A stretch of 64,000 nucleotides of DNA, from the NCBI RefSeq assembly GCF_003061515.1, contig NZ_CP028924.1:3348001-3412000 (forward strand), given 5' to 3'. Below, in pieces: positions 55,914-64,000 of the stretch (position 1 is the first letter of the stretch; each line of letters starts with the position of its first letter). This stretch comes from Colwellia sp. Arc7-D. Lineage in GTDB: Bacteria > Pseudomonadota > Gammaproteobacteria > Enterobacterales > Alteromonadaceae. The translations under genes and the position numbers were made by a program. A model generated the notes under the pieces. It was not told where the DNA came from. It did not search any database and saw only the letters and a program-made list of their open reading frames with translations.

Positions 55914-57515
55914 TTATGGAATTAATGTTAATTCAGGCCCTTCTTTAATACTATTATCGCCAGACTCATCTTCAAGAGGCGCCTCAACAACAAAGCAACA
56001 TCCATGATCAGTAGTTAGAATTTTTATACTACCGCTAAGTTTGGTATTAACTAAATTATAAACAATATTCATTCCAAGCCCTGAACCACCTGAGCCTCTT
56101 TTTGTGGTCACAAAAGGGTCGAATATCTTATCTTTAACCTTATCATCTAAACCTTTACCGTTATCTTGATATGTCAGTACAAGGTGTTGTTCAATCACCT
56201 TAAACTCTATAGAGATGTCACCTTCTATAATATTTTCAAAACCGTGATAATGTGAATTAGTCAAAAAGTTAGTTAATATTTGATTCCAAGCACTTGGAAA
56301 AGTTACTAAATTAAGGTCTTCATCGACTAATATTTTAATCGTATAATTTTTCTGTTTAAATAAAGTTTTCACTGTATTAACAATGTCGTGAACATGCTGA
56401 GATAAATTAATTTTTATCTTAGGATCGGTATGATATTCAACCGCAACTGATTTAAAACCTCGAATTAAATCAACCGCTTTATTTAAACTACGGTCAATAA
56501 TTTTTTCATACTCACCAAATAAGTCTAAAATTGAAGTTAATTGCTTTCTTGTTAGTGTTTCATCACTCAGTGCCTGTTCAAGCTCATGAAATTTTTCTTT
56601 TAAAGCGCTAAGTGATGTTACACAGATACCCAACGGCGTATTTACTTCGTGTGCAACACCTGCAACCAATTGCCCTAGTGATGCCATTTTTTCTGACTGT
56701 ACGAGTTGATCTTTAGCTAGGGTTAGCGCATCAAGCGAGTTTTGTAACTGCTGATTACTTTCAGATAATTTAGATGTGCGCTCATAAACTTTAATTTCTA
56801 AGTCGCCATTGAGGTTAATCAAGGCATTTTCGGCATCTTCTAATTTAATCATATCGTTTTGAAGTGTTAGTCGCATGTCATTAATGGCCGAAACCAGCTC
56901 ATCAAGTTCATCAGTTTTTTTGCCACGATTTTCTAGCATTAACGGTCGATCTAAACTATCCCCACTCATTGCTTGAGAATAAAGAGTAATACGATATAAA
57001 TGACGGGTAATAAACCAATGAACAATAAAAAAGGTACAGAGTGCGACTATAAATATTTTGATAAATTCAGTAAAAATAATAAAACCGGCTTTTTGCCACA
57101 AATGCTGATATATATCCTGATAGTCAGCAGAAATAATCATAGTGCCAATAACATTACCTTCAAATGAAATAGGATGGCTTTCCACTTTTTTAGCTTCGGT
57201 AAGAATATCGCCCACTTGGTATATTTTCCCAAAACTAGTGGTTAACCGAACATGGCGAATATCAGGCAGACGTTGAATACCGGCAATTTGTTGCTCAACC
57301 AGTCCTTCATTAAAATCCCATAAACTGGTAGAAATTGATTGGTTATAACTTGATTCAATATTGTCAAAACGTTCATCAAGAGTGTTAACACCGTTTTGAA
57401 AATCTACGTACAATTGAATCAACGTAGAGGCAACTGACAATAAAGCACTGCACAAAAAAATGTAAATAAAGACACGTCGACTTAATTTACTATTAAAAGC
57501 ACTCTTATTGCTCAT
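55914..57515 (-). CDS. Second orphan membrane sensor histidine kinase
   Basis: A 533-residue kinase with the same layout as the one at 29015: a membrane span at residues 13-33, a periplasmic sensor (SISTSLWDFNEGLVEQQIAG), a second span at about 150-170, a HAMP-like region, a coiled coil, the H-box LVAGVAHEVNTPLGI and a HATPase domain with QILTNFLTNSHYHGF, DNGKGL and GGSGLGMNI. The shared LW-N-V-I-I-LP sensor pattern shows that the two are paralogues. No response regulator is adjacent. The signal is unknown. Confidence 0.9.
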   Translation of the reverse strand: MSNKSAFNSKLSRRVFIYIFLCSALLSVASTLIQLYVDFQNGVNTLDERFDNIESSYNQSISTSLWDFNEGLVEQQIAGIQRLPDIRHVRLTTSFGKIYQVGDILTEAKKVESHPISFEGNVIGTMIISADYQDIYQHLWQKAGFIIFTEFIKIFIVALCTFFIVHWFITRHLYRITLYSQAMSGDSLDRPLMLENRGKKTDELDELVSAINDMRLTLQNDMIKLEDAENALINLNGDLEIKVYERTSKLSESNQQLQNSLDALTLAKDQLVQSEKMASLGQLVAGVAHEVNTPLGICVTSLSALKEKFHELEQALSDETLTRKQLTSILDLFGEYEKIIDRSLNKAVDLIRGFKSVAVEYHTDPKIKINLSQHVHDIVNTVKTLFKQKNYTIKILVDEDLNLVTFPSAWNQILTNFLTNSHYHGFENIIEGDISIEFKVIEQHLVLTYQDNGKGLDDKVKDKIFDPFVTTKRGSGGSGLGMNIVYNLVNTKLSGSIKILTTDHGCCFVVEAPLEDESGDNSIKEGPELTLIP

Positions 57516-57860
57516 TACTTAATACACACCTTGTTTATCACTTTCGATCATGTTGTTAAGTAAATTAATAACCTAGCTAAACAACAACTTTTAATTTCAG
57601 GTATTAACGATATGGCAAAAAAACCTGTATACCAAAGTTAATACTTCCTATCACTTTAATTTAACCTATAAAGCACGCCATGTCTTATGAATGTTAATCT
57701 AAAACTCATAAGTCGACTCATTACAAACCAATTAACTTTATATTTTAGGTCTTGTCCGATTGTCGCTAGTTATTTACATTGTCTAACGTATGATCTGTCA
57801 AAAATAAAATTAATCTTTAATAAAGCTATTATCAAATAAAAAGACGTCATAAGGAAAAGT
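57516..57860. other. Divergent intergenic region before the Ada-AlkA fusion gene
   Basis: About 345 AT-rich bases with the promoters of the histidine kinase and the ada-alkA unit. No gene and no convincing operator was recognised. An Ada-binding site is expected just upstream of 57861 but was not identified. Confidence 0.4.
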
Positions 57861-59294
57861 ATGTTCAGTGTAGAGGTTTGCGAAAATGCCCGCTTAAGTC
57901 GTGATGCTCGTTTTGATGGCAAGTTTTTTACCGCCGTGATCACAACGGGTATTTTTTGTCGTCCTATTTGCCCTGCTAGACCTCCAAAGCCAGAAAACGT
58001 GACTTATTATGAAAGTGCAGAATTAGCACAAAAATCAGGGTTTAGGCCATGTAAACGCTGCTTTCCACAACTTGCGCCAAACCTTCCATTACCCAGAAAA
58101 ATCAATCAAATAACGCAAGCTTATTACGAAAACGGTTTCAGTTTACAAAAGTGTGCTGAGCAACTTGAAATCAGCGACAGACAAATTCGTCGTTTATTTG
58201 TGCAGTATTATGGATTAGCACCTTCAGAGTTTTTTCATCAGCAACGATTATTGCTAGCGCACAAACTACTCACTACAACACACTTAAGTATTACAAACGT
58301 TGCTTTCGCTGCCGGCTTTAATAGCATACGTCGATTCAATGAAGTCATTCTACAAACCTACAAAACGTCGCCGAGTGAGATCAGAGGCAATAAAACAATG
58401 ACATCTGAAAACCAAGTTACTATCTTATTACCTTATAAAGCACCCTTTGACTGGCCGTTAATGCTGAGTTTTTTCCGCTCAAGAAAAATGAGTAACATTG
58501 AAGATATTACTACAGAACATTATTTTCGTACCATTGAGCTAGAAAGTTGTCGTGGCTGGATAAAAGTCACTCATCACTCAAGCAAAAGTGCCTTAAACCT
58601 CACGGTTAAGTTAACTGACTATAGTTATCTAAATCAAATTATAGCTCGTGTTAGGCGAATGTTTGATTTAGACGCCGATATGCAAATTATTCATCAACAT
58701 TTAAAGTCACATCCGATATTAGCAAAAATTATTGAACAATTTTCTGGCCTGCGATTACCGGGGTGTTGGGATATTTTTGAATTTTCTATCCGAGCAATTC
58801 TCGGCCAACAAATATCGGTAAAAGGCGCAACAACCTTGGCACAACGCATCGCAGAAAAATATGGCGATGACCTTGTTGATATTGAGCAACCCGAAAACAT
58901 TAATGCTACAAAGTACTTCCCAAAAATTGCAGCATTATTGAATGTAGATTATCAAGACATTGGCTTAACTCGTTCTCGTATTGCCACACTGCAAACCTGG
59001 GTCAGCTATTTTCAGCAGCACGAGAGTATATTTACTAAAGGTTTAACCATTGAAGAATTAGAAGCAACATTAACAAAACTCAAAGGTATTGGCCCTTGGA
59101 CCGTAAATTATATTGGTATGCGAGGTTTAAGCGACCCAGACGCGTTTCCAAGCGCTGATTTAGGTATTATTAAAGCCCTAACTTTTAATGAAATAAAACC
59201 TAGAAATAAAGATATACTCGCATTGGCAGAAAGTTGGCGACCTTGGCGAGCTTATGCTGCTATTTATTTGTGGCAGTCGTTAGCAACACAATAA
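57861..59294 (+). CDS. Fused Ada N-terminal regulator and AlkA DNA glycosylase
   Basis: A 477-residue protein joining two alkylation-repair functions. The first 80 residues form an Ada zinc-binding, methyl-acceptor domain with cysteines C33, C37, C64 and C67 (FCRPICPARPP and PCKRCFPQ). An AraC-type helix-turn-helix (about 90-180, TNVAFAAGFNSIRRFNEVI) follows. The C-terminal half is AlkA-like: an N-terminal beta domain (about 190-265) and a helix-hairpin-helix glycosylase (about 290-470), with LKGIGPWTVNYIGMRGLS and the catalytic Asp in AFPSADLGI. It should sense methyl phosphotriesters, activate its own operon and excise 3-methyladenine. Methyl removal from O6-guanine is left to the next gene, ogt. 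Confidence 0.93.
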   Translation: MFSVEVCENARLSRDARFDGKFFTAVITTGIFCRPICPARPPKPENVTYYESAELAQKSGFRPCKRCFPQLAPNLPLPRKINQITQAYYENGFSLQKCAEQLEISDRQIRRLFVQYYGLAPSEFFHQQRLLLAHKLLTTTHLSITNVAFAAGFNSIRRFNEVILQTYKTSPSEIRGNKTMTSENQVTILLPYKAPFDWPLMLSFFRSRKMSNIEDITTEHYFRTIELESCRGWIKVTHHSSKSALNLTVKLTDYSYLNQIIARVRRMFDLDADMQIIHQHLKSHPILAKIIEQFSGLRLPGCWDIFEFSIRAILGQQISVKGATTLAQRIAEKYGDDLVDIEQPENINATKYFPKIAALLNVDYQDIGLTRSRIATLQTWVSYFQQHESIFTKGLTIEELEATLTKLKGIGPWTVNYIGMRGLSDPDAFPSADLGIIKALTFNEIKPRNKDILALAESWRPWRAYAAIYLWQSLATQ

Positions 59295-59336
59295 AAAAAT
59301 AGTGAACACAAAGACATATTTCTGAGGAACCACAAA

Positions 59337-59813
59337 ATGTATTACTGTATTTATCAATCCCCCTTAGGTGAAATTGCCTTAACGGCAAATGACCATGGAT
59401 TAAGTGCCCTAGCCTTTCAAGCAGGAAAATCTCCAATTACCTTTACTGGCTTTTCTGAAAACAACAGCAAATTCACTCAGGTTATTCAGCAATTAGATGA
59501 GTACTTTAGCGGTGAAAGAAAACACTTTGATCTGCCATTGGCGCCAACAGGCACTAACTTTCAAAAACAAGTTTGGCAAGCGTTAACCGAGATCCCGTGC
59601 GGTGAAACTAAAAGCTATGGTTGGATTGCGAAAAGCATTAATAACGAAAAAGCCGTACGCGCGGTGGGTACAGCAAATGGTGCCAACCCTATCGCCCTTA
59701 TAGTGCCATGCCATCGAGTTATTGGTAGTAACGGTAAATTAACTGGCTATGCGGGTGGTTTAGGCTTAAAAGCTAAACTGTTAATACATGAAGGTGCGCA
59801 GTTTAAGCCTTAA
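59337..59813 (+). CDS. ogt: Methylated-DNA-protein-cysteine methyltransferase
   Basis: Suicide enzyme that transfers methyl groups from O6-methylguanine to its own Cys. The 158-residue protein has the active motif IVPCHRVIGSNG (C125) and the arginine-finger region VGTANGANPIA. The helix-turn-helix segment (QVWQALTEIPCGETKSYG) precedes it. It starts 42 bases after the Ada-AlkA fusion, so the two form an alkylation-response operon. The Cys domain that E. coli Ada carries at its C-terminus is here a separate protein. Confidence 0.95.
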   Translation: MYYCIYQSPLGEIALTANDHGLSALAFQAGKSPITFTGFSENNSKFTQVIQQLDEYFSGERKHFDLPLAPTGTNFQKQVWQALTEIPCGETKSYGWIAKSINNEKAVRAVGTANGANPIALIVPCHRVIGSNGKLTGYAGGLGLKAKLLIHEGAQFKP

Positions 59814-60132
59814 CATTGCTAAATAAAAATATATTGAATTAAGTACACTGCTCGCTTTTTACTACAAGGATTCATAGCATTTGTATTGATTCGCCACGGT
59901 GACAATGTTTCGCCATATATCGTAAAAATCAATCAATTTAGCGTATCACTAAATCATTACAGATCATAAAGTGATAAAACATTATCTAACAACTAATCTA
60001 TTCTAATTAAAGTGATCTAATTCAAGCTTGATGTGGTGATGATTAAAGAAGGCTAAATAACCAGTTTAATCTAAGCCTTATCTCATCACACGCTATCGAT
60101 AAACATACAATGATAAATAATAGGGAAAATCG
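59814..60132. other. Intergenic region before the sortilin-like gene
   Basis: These 319 AT-rich bases contain the promoter area of the next gene. No open frame of interest and no clear hairpin was found. Confidence 0.4.
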
Positions 60133-63100
60133 ATGAAAAAATCTCTGACCTCCTTGATGCTCACTGCTGCTATTAGCACCAGTGCATCCGCCGCCATAGA
60201 TACCGATTTACTGTCAGGTATCAAAGTGAGAAATATTGGTCCAGCAGCCACAAGCGGACGCATATCTGATATCGAAGCCGTCATCTCAAACCCTAATATT
60301 GTCTATGCTTCGGCCGCGTCAGGTGGTGTATGGAAGTCTGAAAATGCTGGATTGAAATGGACACCCATTTTTGAACATGAAGAATATGCCTCAACCGGCG
60401 CTATCGCTATTAATCAGGCAATCCCTGATATTGTTTGGTTGGGCACCGGCGAAGGTAATGTTCGCAACTCAGTATCTATTGGTGGCGGTATTTATAAATC
60501 AATTGATGCTGGTAAAAGTTGGAACAAAATGGGCTTAGCAAATACTGAGCACATTAATCGCATTGCATTGCATCCAACAAATCCAGACATCGCTTATGTT
60601 GCCGCTTTAGGTACCTTATGGGCTGAAAATAAAGACCGTGGTATCTATAAAACTATCGACGGTGGTAAAAGCTGGCAGAAAATTCTATTTGTTGATAACA
60701 CCACAGGTGCAACAGATATTAAAATGGATCCGAGTAACCCAAATAAGCTTTATGCCTCAATGTGGCAATTTAGACGTTGGCCAGACCGTTTTGAATCTGG
60801 TGGGCCAGGTTCAGGCTTATTTGTCTCACTTGATGGTGGTGAAACCTGGCAAGAAAAAACCGCTGCAGATGGCTTACCTGAAGGTGATTTAGGCCGTATA
60901 ACACTCGATGTTGCCGAAAGTCAGCCAAATACTGTTTACGCATTAATAGAAGCTGAAAAAAGTGCACTTATGCGCTCTGACGATGGCGGCAATAGCTGGC
61001 GAACAGTTAATGATGAAATAGGTGTTGCTGATCGTCCATTTTACTATTCAGAAATTGAAGTTGATCCAAATAATCCCGATGTAATTTATAACATAGCAAC
61101 CTTTGTTCGTCGTTCAATTGATGGCGGTAAAACCTTTAACAAGATTGAAAAAGTTGATTGCTGTGCTGCAGGTAATAATATTCATATTGATAATCACACT
61201 TTATGGATAAATCCTAATGACTCAAAACATTTAATTTTAGGTAATGACGGCGGCGTATCGATTACCCAAGACAAAGGTGACAGCTGGCGTTTCGTGCAAA
61301 ACCTAGCCATTTCTCAGTTTTATCATATTCGCGTTGATGATGCTCAACCCTACAATATTTATGGCGGTTTACAGGATAACGGTTCTTGGCGCGGCCCAGC
61401 GGAAGTTTGGCACAGCGCTGGCATTCGTAACGTTCATTGGCAAGAAATTGGCTTTGGCGACGGTTTTGATGCCATGCCATTTCCTGATGACGTAACAAAA
61501 GGCTATAGCCAATCACAAGGGGGTTATTTAAATCGTTGGGATCTTAATACCGGTGAGCAAAGTCTGATCATGCCACCACCACCAACCCCAGAAACTGAAC
61601 TGCGTTTCAACTGGAATGCCGGCTTAGCACAAGACCCATTTAACAAAGATACTATTTATTATGGTAGTCAATTTGTTCATAAATCAACTGACCGAGGTGA
61701 AACTTGGCAAGTGATCTCTAAAGATCTTTCAACCAACAATCCAGACTTTCAACGCTATAAAGATTCAGGTGGTTTAACCCCTGACGTTACTGCCGCTGAA
61801 AACAACACCGCAATTATTACCATAGCGCCAAGCCCAATCAAACAAGGGGTTATTTGGATTGGTACAGATGACGGTAGAATTCATGTCACACAAGACGGTG
61901 GAGAAACCTGGAAAAGTGTCGAGAAAAAAGCACGTAAAGCGCCAAAAAATGCATTTATTCCTCATATAACACCGTCGCTTTATAATGCTGACGAAGCTTT
62001 TATTGTTTTTGATAATCACCGCCGTGGCGACATGAGCCCTTATATTTTTAAAGCCTCAAAGTATGGTAGTAAATTTACCAATTTAACCGCTAAAAACATC
62101 AAAGGTTATGCCCTATCCGTGCAACAAGATCATGTTGATGAAGACTTATTATTTTTAGGCACTGAGTTAGGCTTATATGCCTCTACCGATGCCGGTGATT
62201 CTTGGTTTAAATATGACCAAGGTGTACCAACGGTTTCTGTAATGGACATGGCTATTCAACAACGTGAGAATGATTTAGTACTGGGAACACATGGTCGCTC
62301 GATTATTGTTATTGATGACTACAGTGCACTGCGTGGCTTATCTGAAGATTCTTTCAAAGCACCATTAAAGCTTTTAAGTGTTTCTGATGGTCAGCAGTAT
62401 GTGACTAACCGTGCACCATCATCACGTTTCTGGGGTGACGCCGCTTATGTTGGCGAAAACGAAGTCTATGGCGCTACGCTGACCATCATGACATCAGGCG
62501 AACATTTAATACATCCGGATGAAGATAAAGAAAAAGCGCGTCAGTTAAATAAAGCGGAGAAAGCAAAAGCAGAAAAAGCCAAAGCAGATAAAAACTCCGC
62601 TGCTAAAAAAGCTGATGATAAGAAACCTGCACTTTCAGATAAAGCTCGTATTACGGTTAAAAACAGTCAAGGTGAAGTGGTCCGAACATTTGTCAGCAAA
62701 ATCAAACAAGGTATAAATCGTATTGCATGGGGTTTAGAGTCTGATGGCGCGTTAGATATGCCTGGCGACGAACCTGAAGAAGACAAAGATATTTTAGCTG
62801 CTGGCCCTGAAGTTGTACCCGGTACTTATAGCATCACGGTTAAATTAAACCATCATGAATTTGAAACCACAGCACAGGTATTAAAAGATCCACGCTTTAA
62901 TGTTTCTACGCAAGATTTAACTGCGAGTTATAATTTACAGCATCAAGCCGTAGACATGTATTCAACGCTCACCAAAGCGGCTCATGCCTTAGTGGATAGT
63001 AAAAAAGATGTTGAGTTAATCAAAGCGATGGCTGATAAAGCGTTAGGAAAATTAGCCGATGATAAAAGCAAAGCAACAAGTACAGAAAAAATGCTTAGCA

Positions 63101-63414
63101 CCAGTGCAGATGCTTTAATTAAAAAAATTGCAGAGCTAGATAAAAGCTTACGCTCTATTCCTAAAACCAATGGCATTGTTGATGAAAGCTATAAAGTAAG
63201 CTCTAAAATATTTATCGCTTGGGGCTATGCTGGCAGTCGCTACGGTAAACCTTCACCCACAGCTGAACTTTACTTAGCGCAAGGTAAAGCTGCATTGAAA
63301 AAAGGAATAGACGAAGTTAACCATTTCTTAGCGCAAGATATTGCCGAGTTTAAACAGCAATATCAGCAATCGGGATTAGGTTTACTCACTACTGCTGCAC
63401 CCATCGAGTATTAA
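60133..63414 (+). CDS. Exported sortilin-like beta-propeller protein with BNR repeats
   Basis: A 1093-residue secreted protein (signal peptide MKKSLTSLMLTAAISTSASA). About ten BNR/Asp-box repeats of the form S-x-D-x-G-x-(S/T)-W are spread over residues 60-690 (examples SIDAGKSWN, TIDGGKSWQ, SDDGGNSWR, STDRGETWQ, TQDGGETWK, STDAGDSWF), as in VPS10/sortilin propellers. A Lys/Ala-rich charged linker (about residues 800-840) leads to a C-terminal region with a beta-sandwich-like part and a helical tail. Such proteins are common in marine bacteria and are often annotated as glycosyl hydrolases; no catalytic residue can be pointed to. It is monocistronic, with a terminator 30 bases downstream. Confidence 0.85.
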   Translation: MKKSLTSLMLTAAISTSASAAIDTDLLSGIKVRNIGPAATSGRISDIEAVISNPNIVYASAASGGVWKSENAGLKWTPIFEHEEYASTGAIAINQAIPDIVWLGTGEGNVRNSVSIGGGIYKSIDAGKSWNKMGLANTEHINRIALHPTNPDIAYVAALGTLWAENKDRGIYKTIDGGKSWQKILFVDNTTGATDIKMDPSNPNKLYASMWQFRRWPDRFESGGPGSGLFVSLDGGETWQEKTAADGLPEGDLGRITLDVAESQPNTVYALIEAEKSALMRSDDGGNSWRTVNDEIGVADRPFYYSEIEVDPNNPDVIYNIATFVRRSIDGGKTFNKIEKVDCCAAGNNIHIDNHTLWINPNDSKHLILGNDGGVSITQDKGDSWRFVQNLAISQFYHIRVDDAQPYNIYGGLQDNGSWRGPAEVWHSAGIRNVHWQEIGFGDGFDAMPFPDDVTKGYSQSQGGYLNRWDLNTGEQSLIMPPPPTPETELRFNWNAGLAQDPFNKDTIYYGSQFVHKSTDRGETWQVISKDLSTNNPDFQRYKDSGGLTPDVTAAENNTAIITIAPSPIKQGVIWIGTDDGRIHVTQDGGETWKSVEKKARKAPKNAFIPHITPSLYNADEAFIVFDNHRRGDMSPYIFKASKYGSKFTNLTAKNIKGYALSVQQDHVDEDLLFLGTELGLYASTDAGDSWFKYDQGVPTVSVMDMAIQQRENDLVLGTHGRSIIVIDDYSALRGLSEDSFKAPLKLLSVSDGQQYVTNRAPSSRFWGDAAYVGENEVYGATLTIMTSGEHLIHPDEDKEKARQLNKAEKAKAEKAKADKNSAAKKADDKKPALSDKARITVKNSQGEVVRTFVSKIKQGINRIAWGLESDGALDMPGDEPEEDKDILAAGPEVVPGTYSITVKLNHHEFETTAQVLKDPRFNVSTQDLTASYNLQHQAVDMYSTLTKAAHALVDSKKDVELIKAMADKALGKLADDKSKATSTEKMLSTSADALIKKIAELDKSLRSIPKTNGIVDESYKVSSKIFIAWGYAGSRYGKPSPTAELYLAQGKAALKKGIDEVNHFLAQDIAEFKQQYQQSGLGLLTTAAPIEY

Positions 63415-63441
63415 CAAGTTTTCGTTTAAGAACGTGTAATT

Positions 63442-63473
63442 AAAAAAGGAAGCTTTTATGCTTCCTTTTTTTA
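63442..63473 (+). terminator. Terminator after the sortilin-like gene
   Basis: AAAAAAGGAAGC (63442-63453) pairs perfectly with GCTTCCTTTTTT (63460-63471), and one more T follows. Confidence 0.9.
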
Positions 63474-63589
63474 TACCTTTAACAACATGCTAACAACTAA
63501 TCTAAAGCCTCAAGGTCGGGTTTAACGTGCTAGAAACAGTATGAAATAATCACCATTAAAAACCTTAACTGTGAATAAAAAATACTGCT

Positions 63590-63973
63590 ATGATATCGCG
63601 TTATTTTATGAATTATTTGAGCGCTGTTTTGGAAATCATTGTTGTAATCGCAGTTTTATTCTTAGTTTGGCTAATTTGGCAGTTAATGCGTGCTAAGCAT
63701 TTCACCCAATTTAAACAGCAAATCAAACGAGAATTAACACCCAAAGTTATTGATAGTATTATTGAAGAAATGGCACAAACTCGTTGCGATGAGCTCCCTA
63801 ATACTCAAGTTCATCAGGAAGCCACAATTACCTATTGGAGTGCTTGCACTGCACGAACGTTACAAGCTGCCTTGATGCGTGAGATTATTGATGAGCAATG
63901 GTTAAAAGAGACAGGGAATTTACGTAATAGTCAGCACTTGTTCCATATTGAGCGCGATAAATTACACCGATAA
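63590..63973 (+). CDS. Small membrane-anchored protein of unknown function
   Basis: A 127-residue protein with one membrane span near the N-terminus (about residues 11-32, LEIIVVIAVLFLVWLIWQL) and a charged, helical cytoplasmic part with EELAQTRCDEL-like (IEEMAQTRCDELP) and IIDEQWLKETGNLRNSQHLF. I do not recognise it as a named family. Two starts are possible: ATG 63590 or ATG 63608 (MNYLSAVLEI), which is nearer the span. The reading frame stops 27 bases before the window edge. Confidence 0.6.
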   Translation: MISRYFMNYLSAVLEIIVVIAVLFLVWLIWQLMRAKHFTQFKQQIKRELTPKVIDSIIEEMAQTRCDELPNTQVHQEATITYWSACTARTLQAALMREIIDEQWLKETGNLRNSQHLFHIERDKLHR

Positions 63974-64000
63974 CGGCCAGCAACAATGGCAACAACTGCT

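Noticed and set aside
63968..64000. A second frame reading DNGQQQWQQL after the stop of the last gene, hinting at a fourth frameshift
   Set aside because: The preceding 127-residue protein ends plausibly, and the stretch is short and compositional; the window edge prevents a decision.
1..64000. Search for CRISPR arrays, insertion sequences, phage genes or toxin-antitoxin pairs
   Set aside because: No regularly spaced repeats, transposase motifs or integrase motifs were found; apart from the short repeats listed, the window looks like conserved chromosome.

Overview
The window looks like chromosomal DNA from a marine gammaproteobacterium of the order Alteromonadales, most likely the Colwelliaceae (Colwellia or Thalassotalea-like). 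The grounds are AT-rich intergenic DNA, the family content (MutH, RdgC, EI-Ntr PtsP, SelO, long-form PstC and PstA, a Na+/H+ antiporter, many TonB, porin and GGDEF genes) and closest protein resemblance to Shewanella/Colwellia-type orthologues. This placement is inference, because no search could be run. There are no rRNA genes, CRISPR arrays, insertion sequences or prophage genes. One tRNA (Phe) is present.

Layout. 1-9.1 kb: the 5' part of an ExeA/GspA-type ATPase, cca, a large TonB-dependent receptor, fumarylacetoacetase, the tRNA hydroxylase trhO and tRNA-Phe. 9.4-17.3 kb: phosphate uptake, with a low-affinity Pit transporter (frameshifted) and its DUF47 partner, then pstC-pstA-pstB-phoU. 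17.4-24.1 kb: a CBS-pair protein, selO, a PAS-PAS-GGDEF cyclase, ettA, a PilZ protein and a GcvR-like ACT protein. 24.2-28.8 kb: the rest of the Pho system, namely pstS, phoR, phoB (frameshifted) and a porin. 29-42.6 kb: an orphan histidine kinase, rdgC, an HDOD protein, thyA, a TSUP permease, ptsP, rppH (frameshifted), mutH, a second GGDEF protein, a hexose-6-phosphate mutarotase, a 74-residue H-box protein and a response regulator-GGDEF protein. 43-53.8 kb: acnA, a VTT membrane protein overlapping a class I amidotransferase, an exported amidohydrolase pair, a DUF1289 protein, a SulP transporter and a GntR regulator. 54-64 kb: an NhaC-type antiporter, a second orphan histidine kinase, an Ada-AlkA fusion with ogt, a 1093-residue sortilin-like beta-propeller protein and a small membrane protein.

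The clearest integrated system is phosphate homeostasis. Four Pho boxes in the same orientation lie 50-75 bases upstream of pstC, pstS, phoB and the porin gene. Together they describe a PhoB regulon consisting of outer-membrane entry (porin), periplasmic capture (PstS), import (PstCAB), signalling (PhoU, PhoR, PhoB) and a Pho-box-free low-affinity route (DUF47-Pit). A second theme is c-di-GMP: three diguanylate cyclases, all with GGEEF and an intact RxxD inhibitory site, and one PilZ receptor, with no EAL or HD-GYP enzyme here. A third is genome maintenance (mutH, rdgC, ada-alkA, ogt, thyA).

Three conserved genes (pit, phoB, rppH) are each broken by one missing base at a short G/C run. The downstream frame continues with perfect family sequence in every case, so sequencing or assembly error is more likely than gene decay. 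The most unusual biological candidates are the amidohydrolase pair in which one member has lost its HxH metal motif, the stand-alone H-box protein beside a REC-GGDEF protein, a 27-base tandem duplication ending in a hairpin, a 16-base palindromic tandem repeat, and perfect inverted repeats that look like operators.
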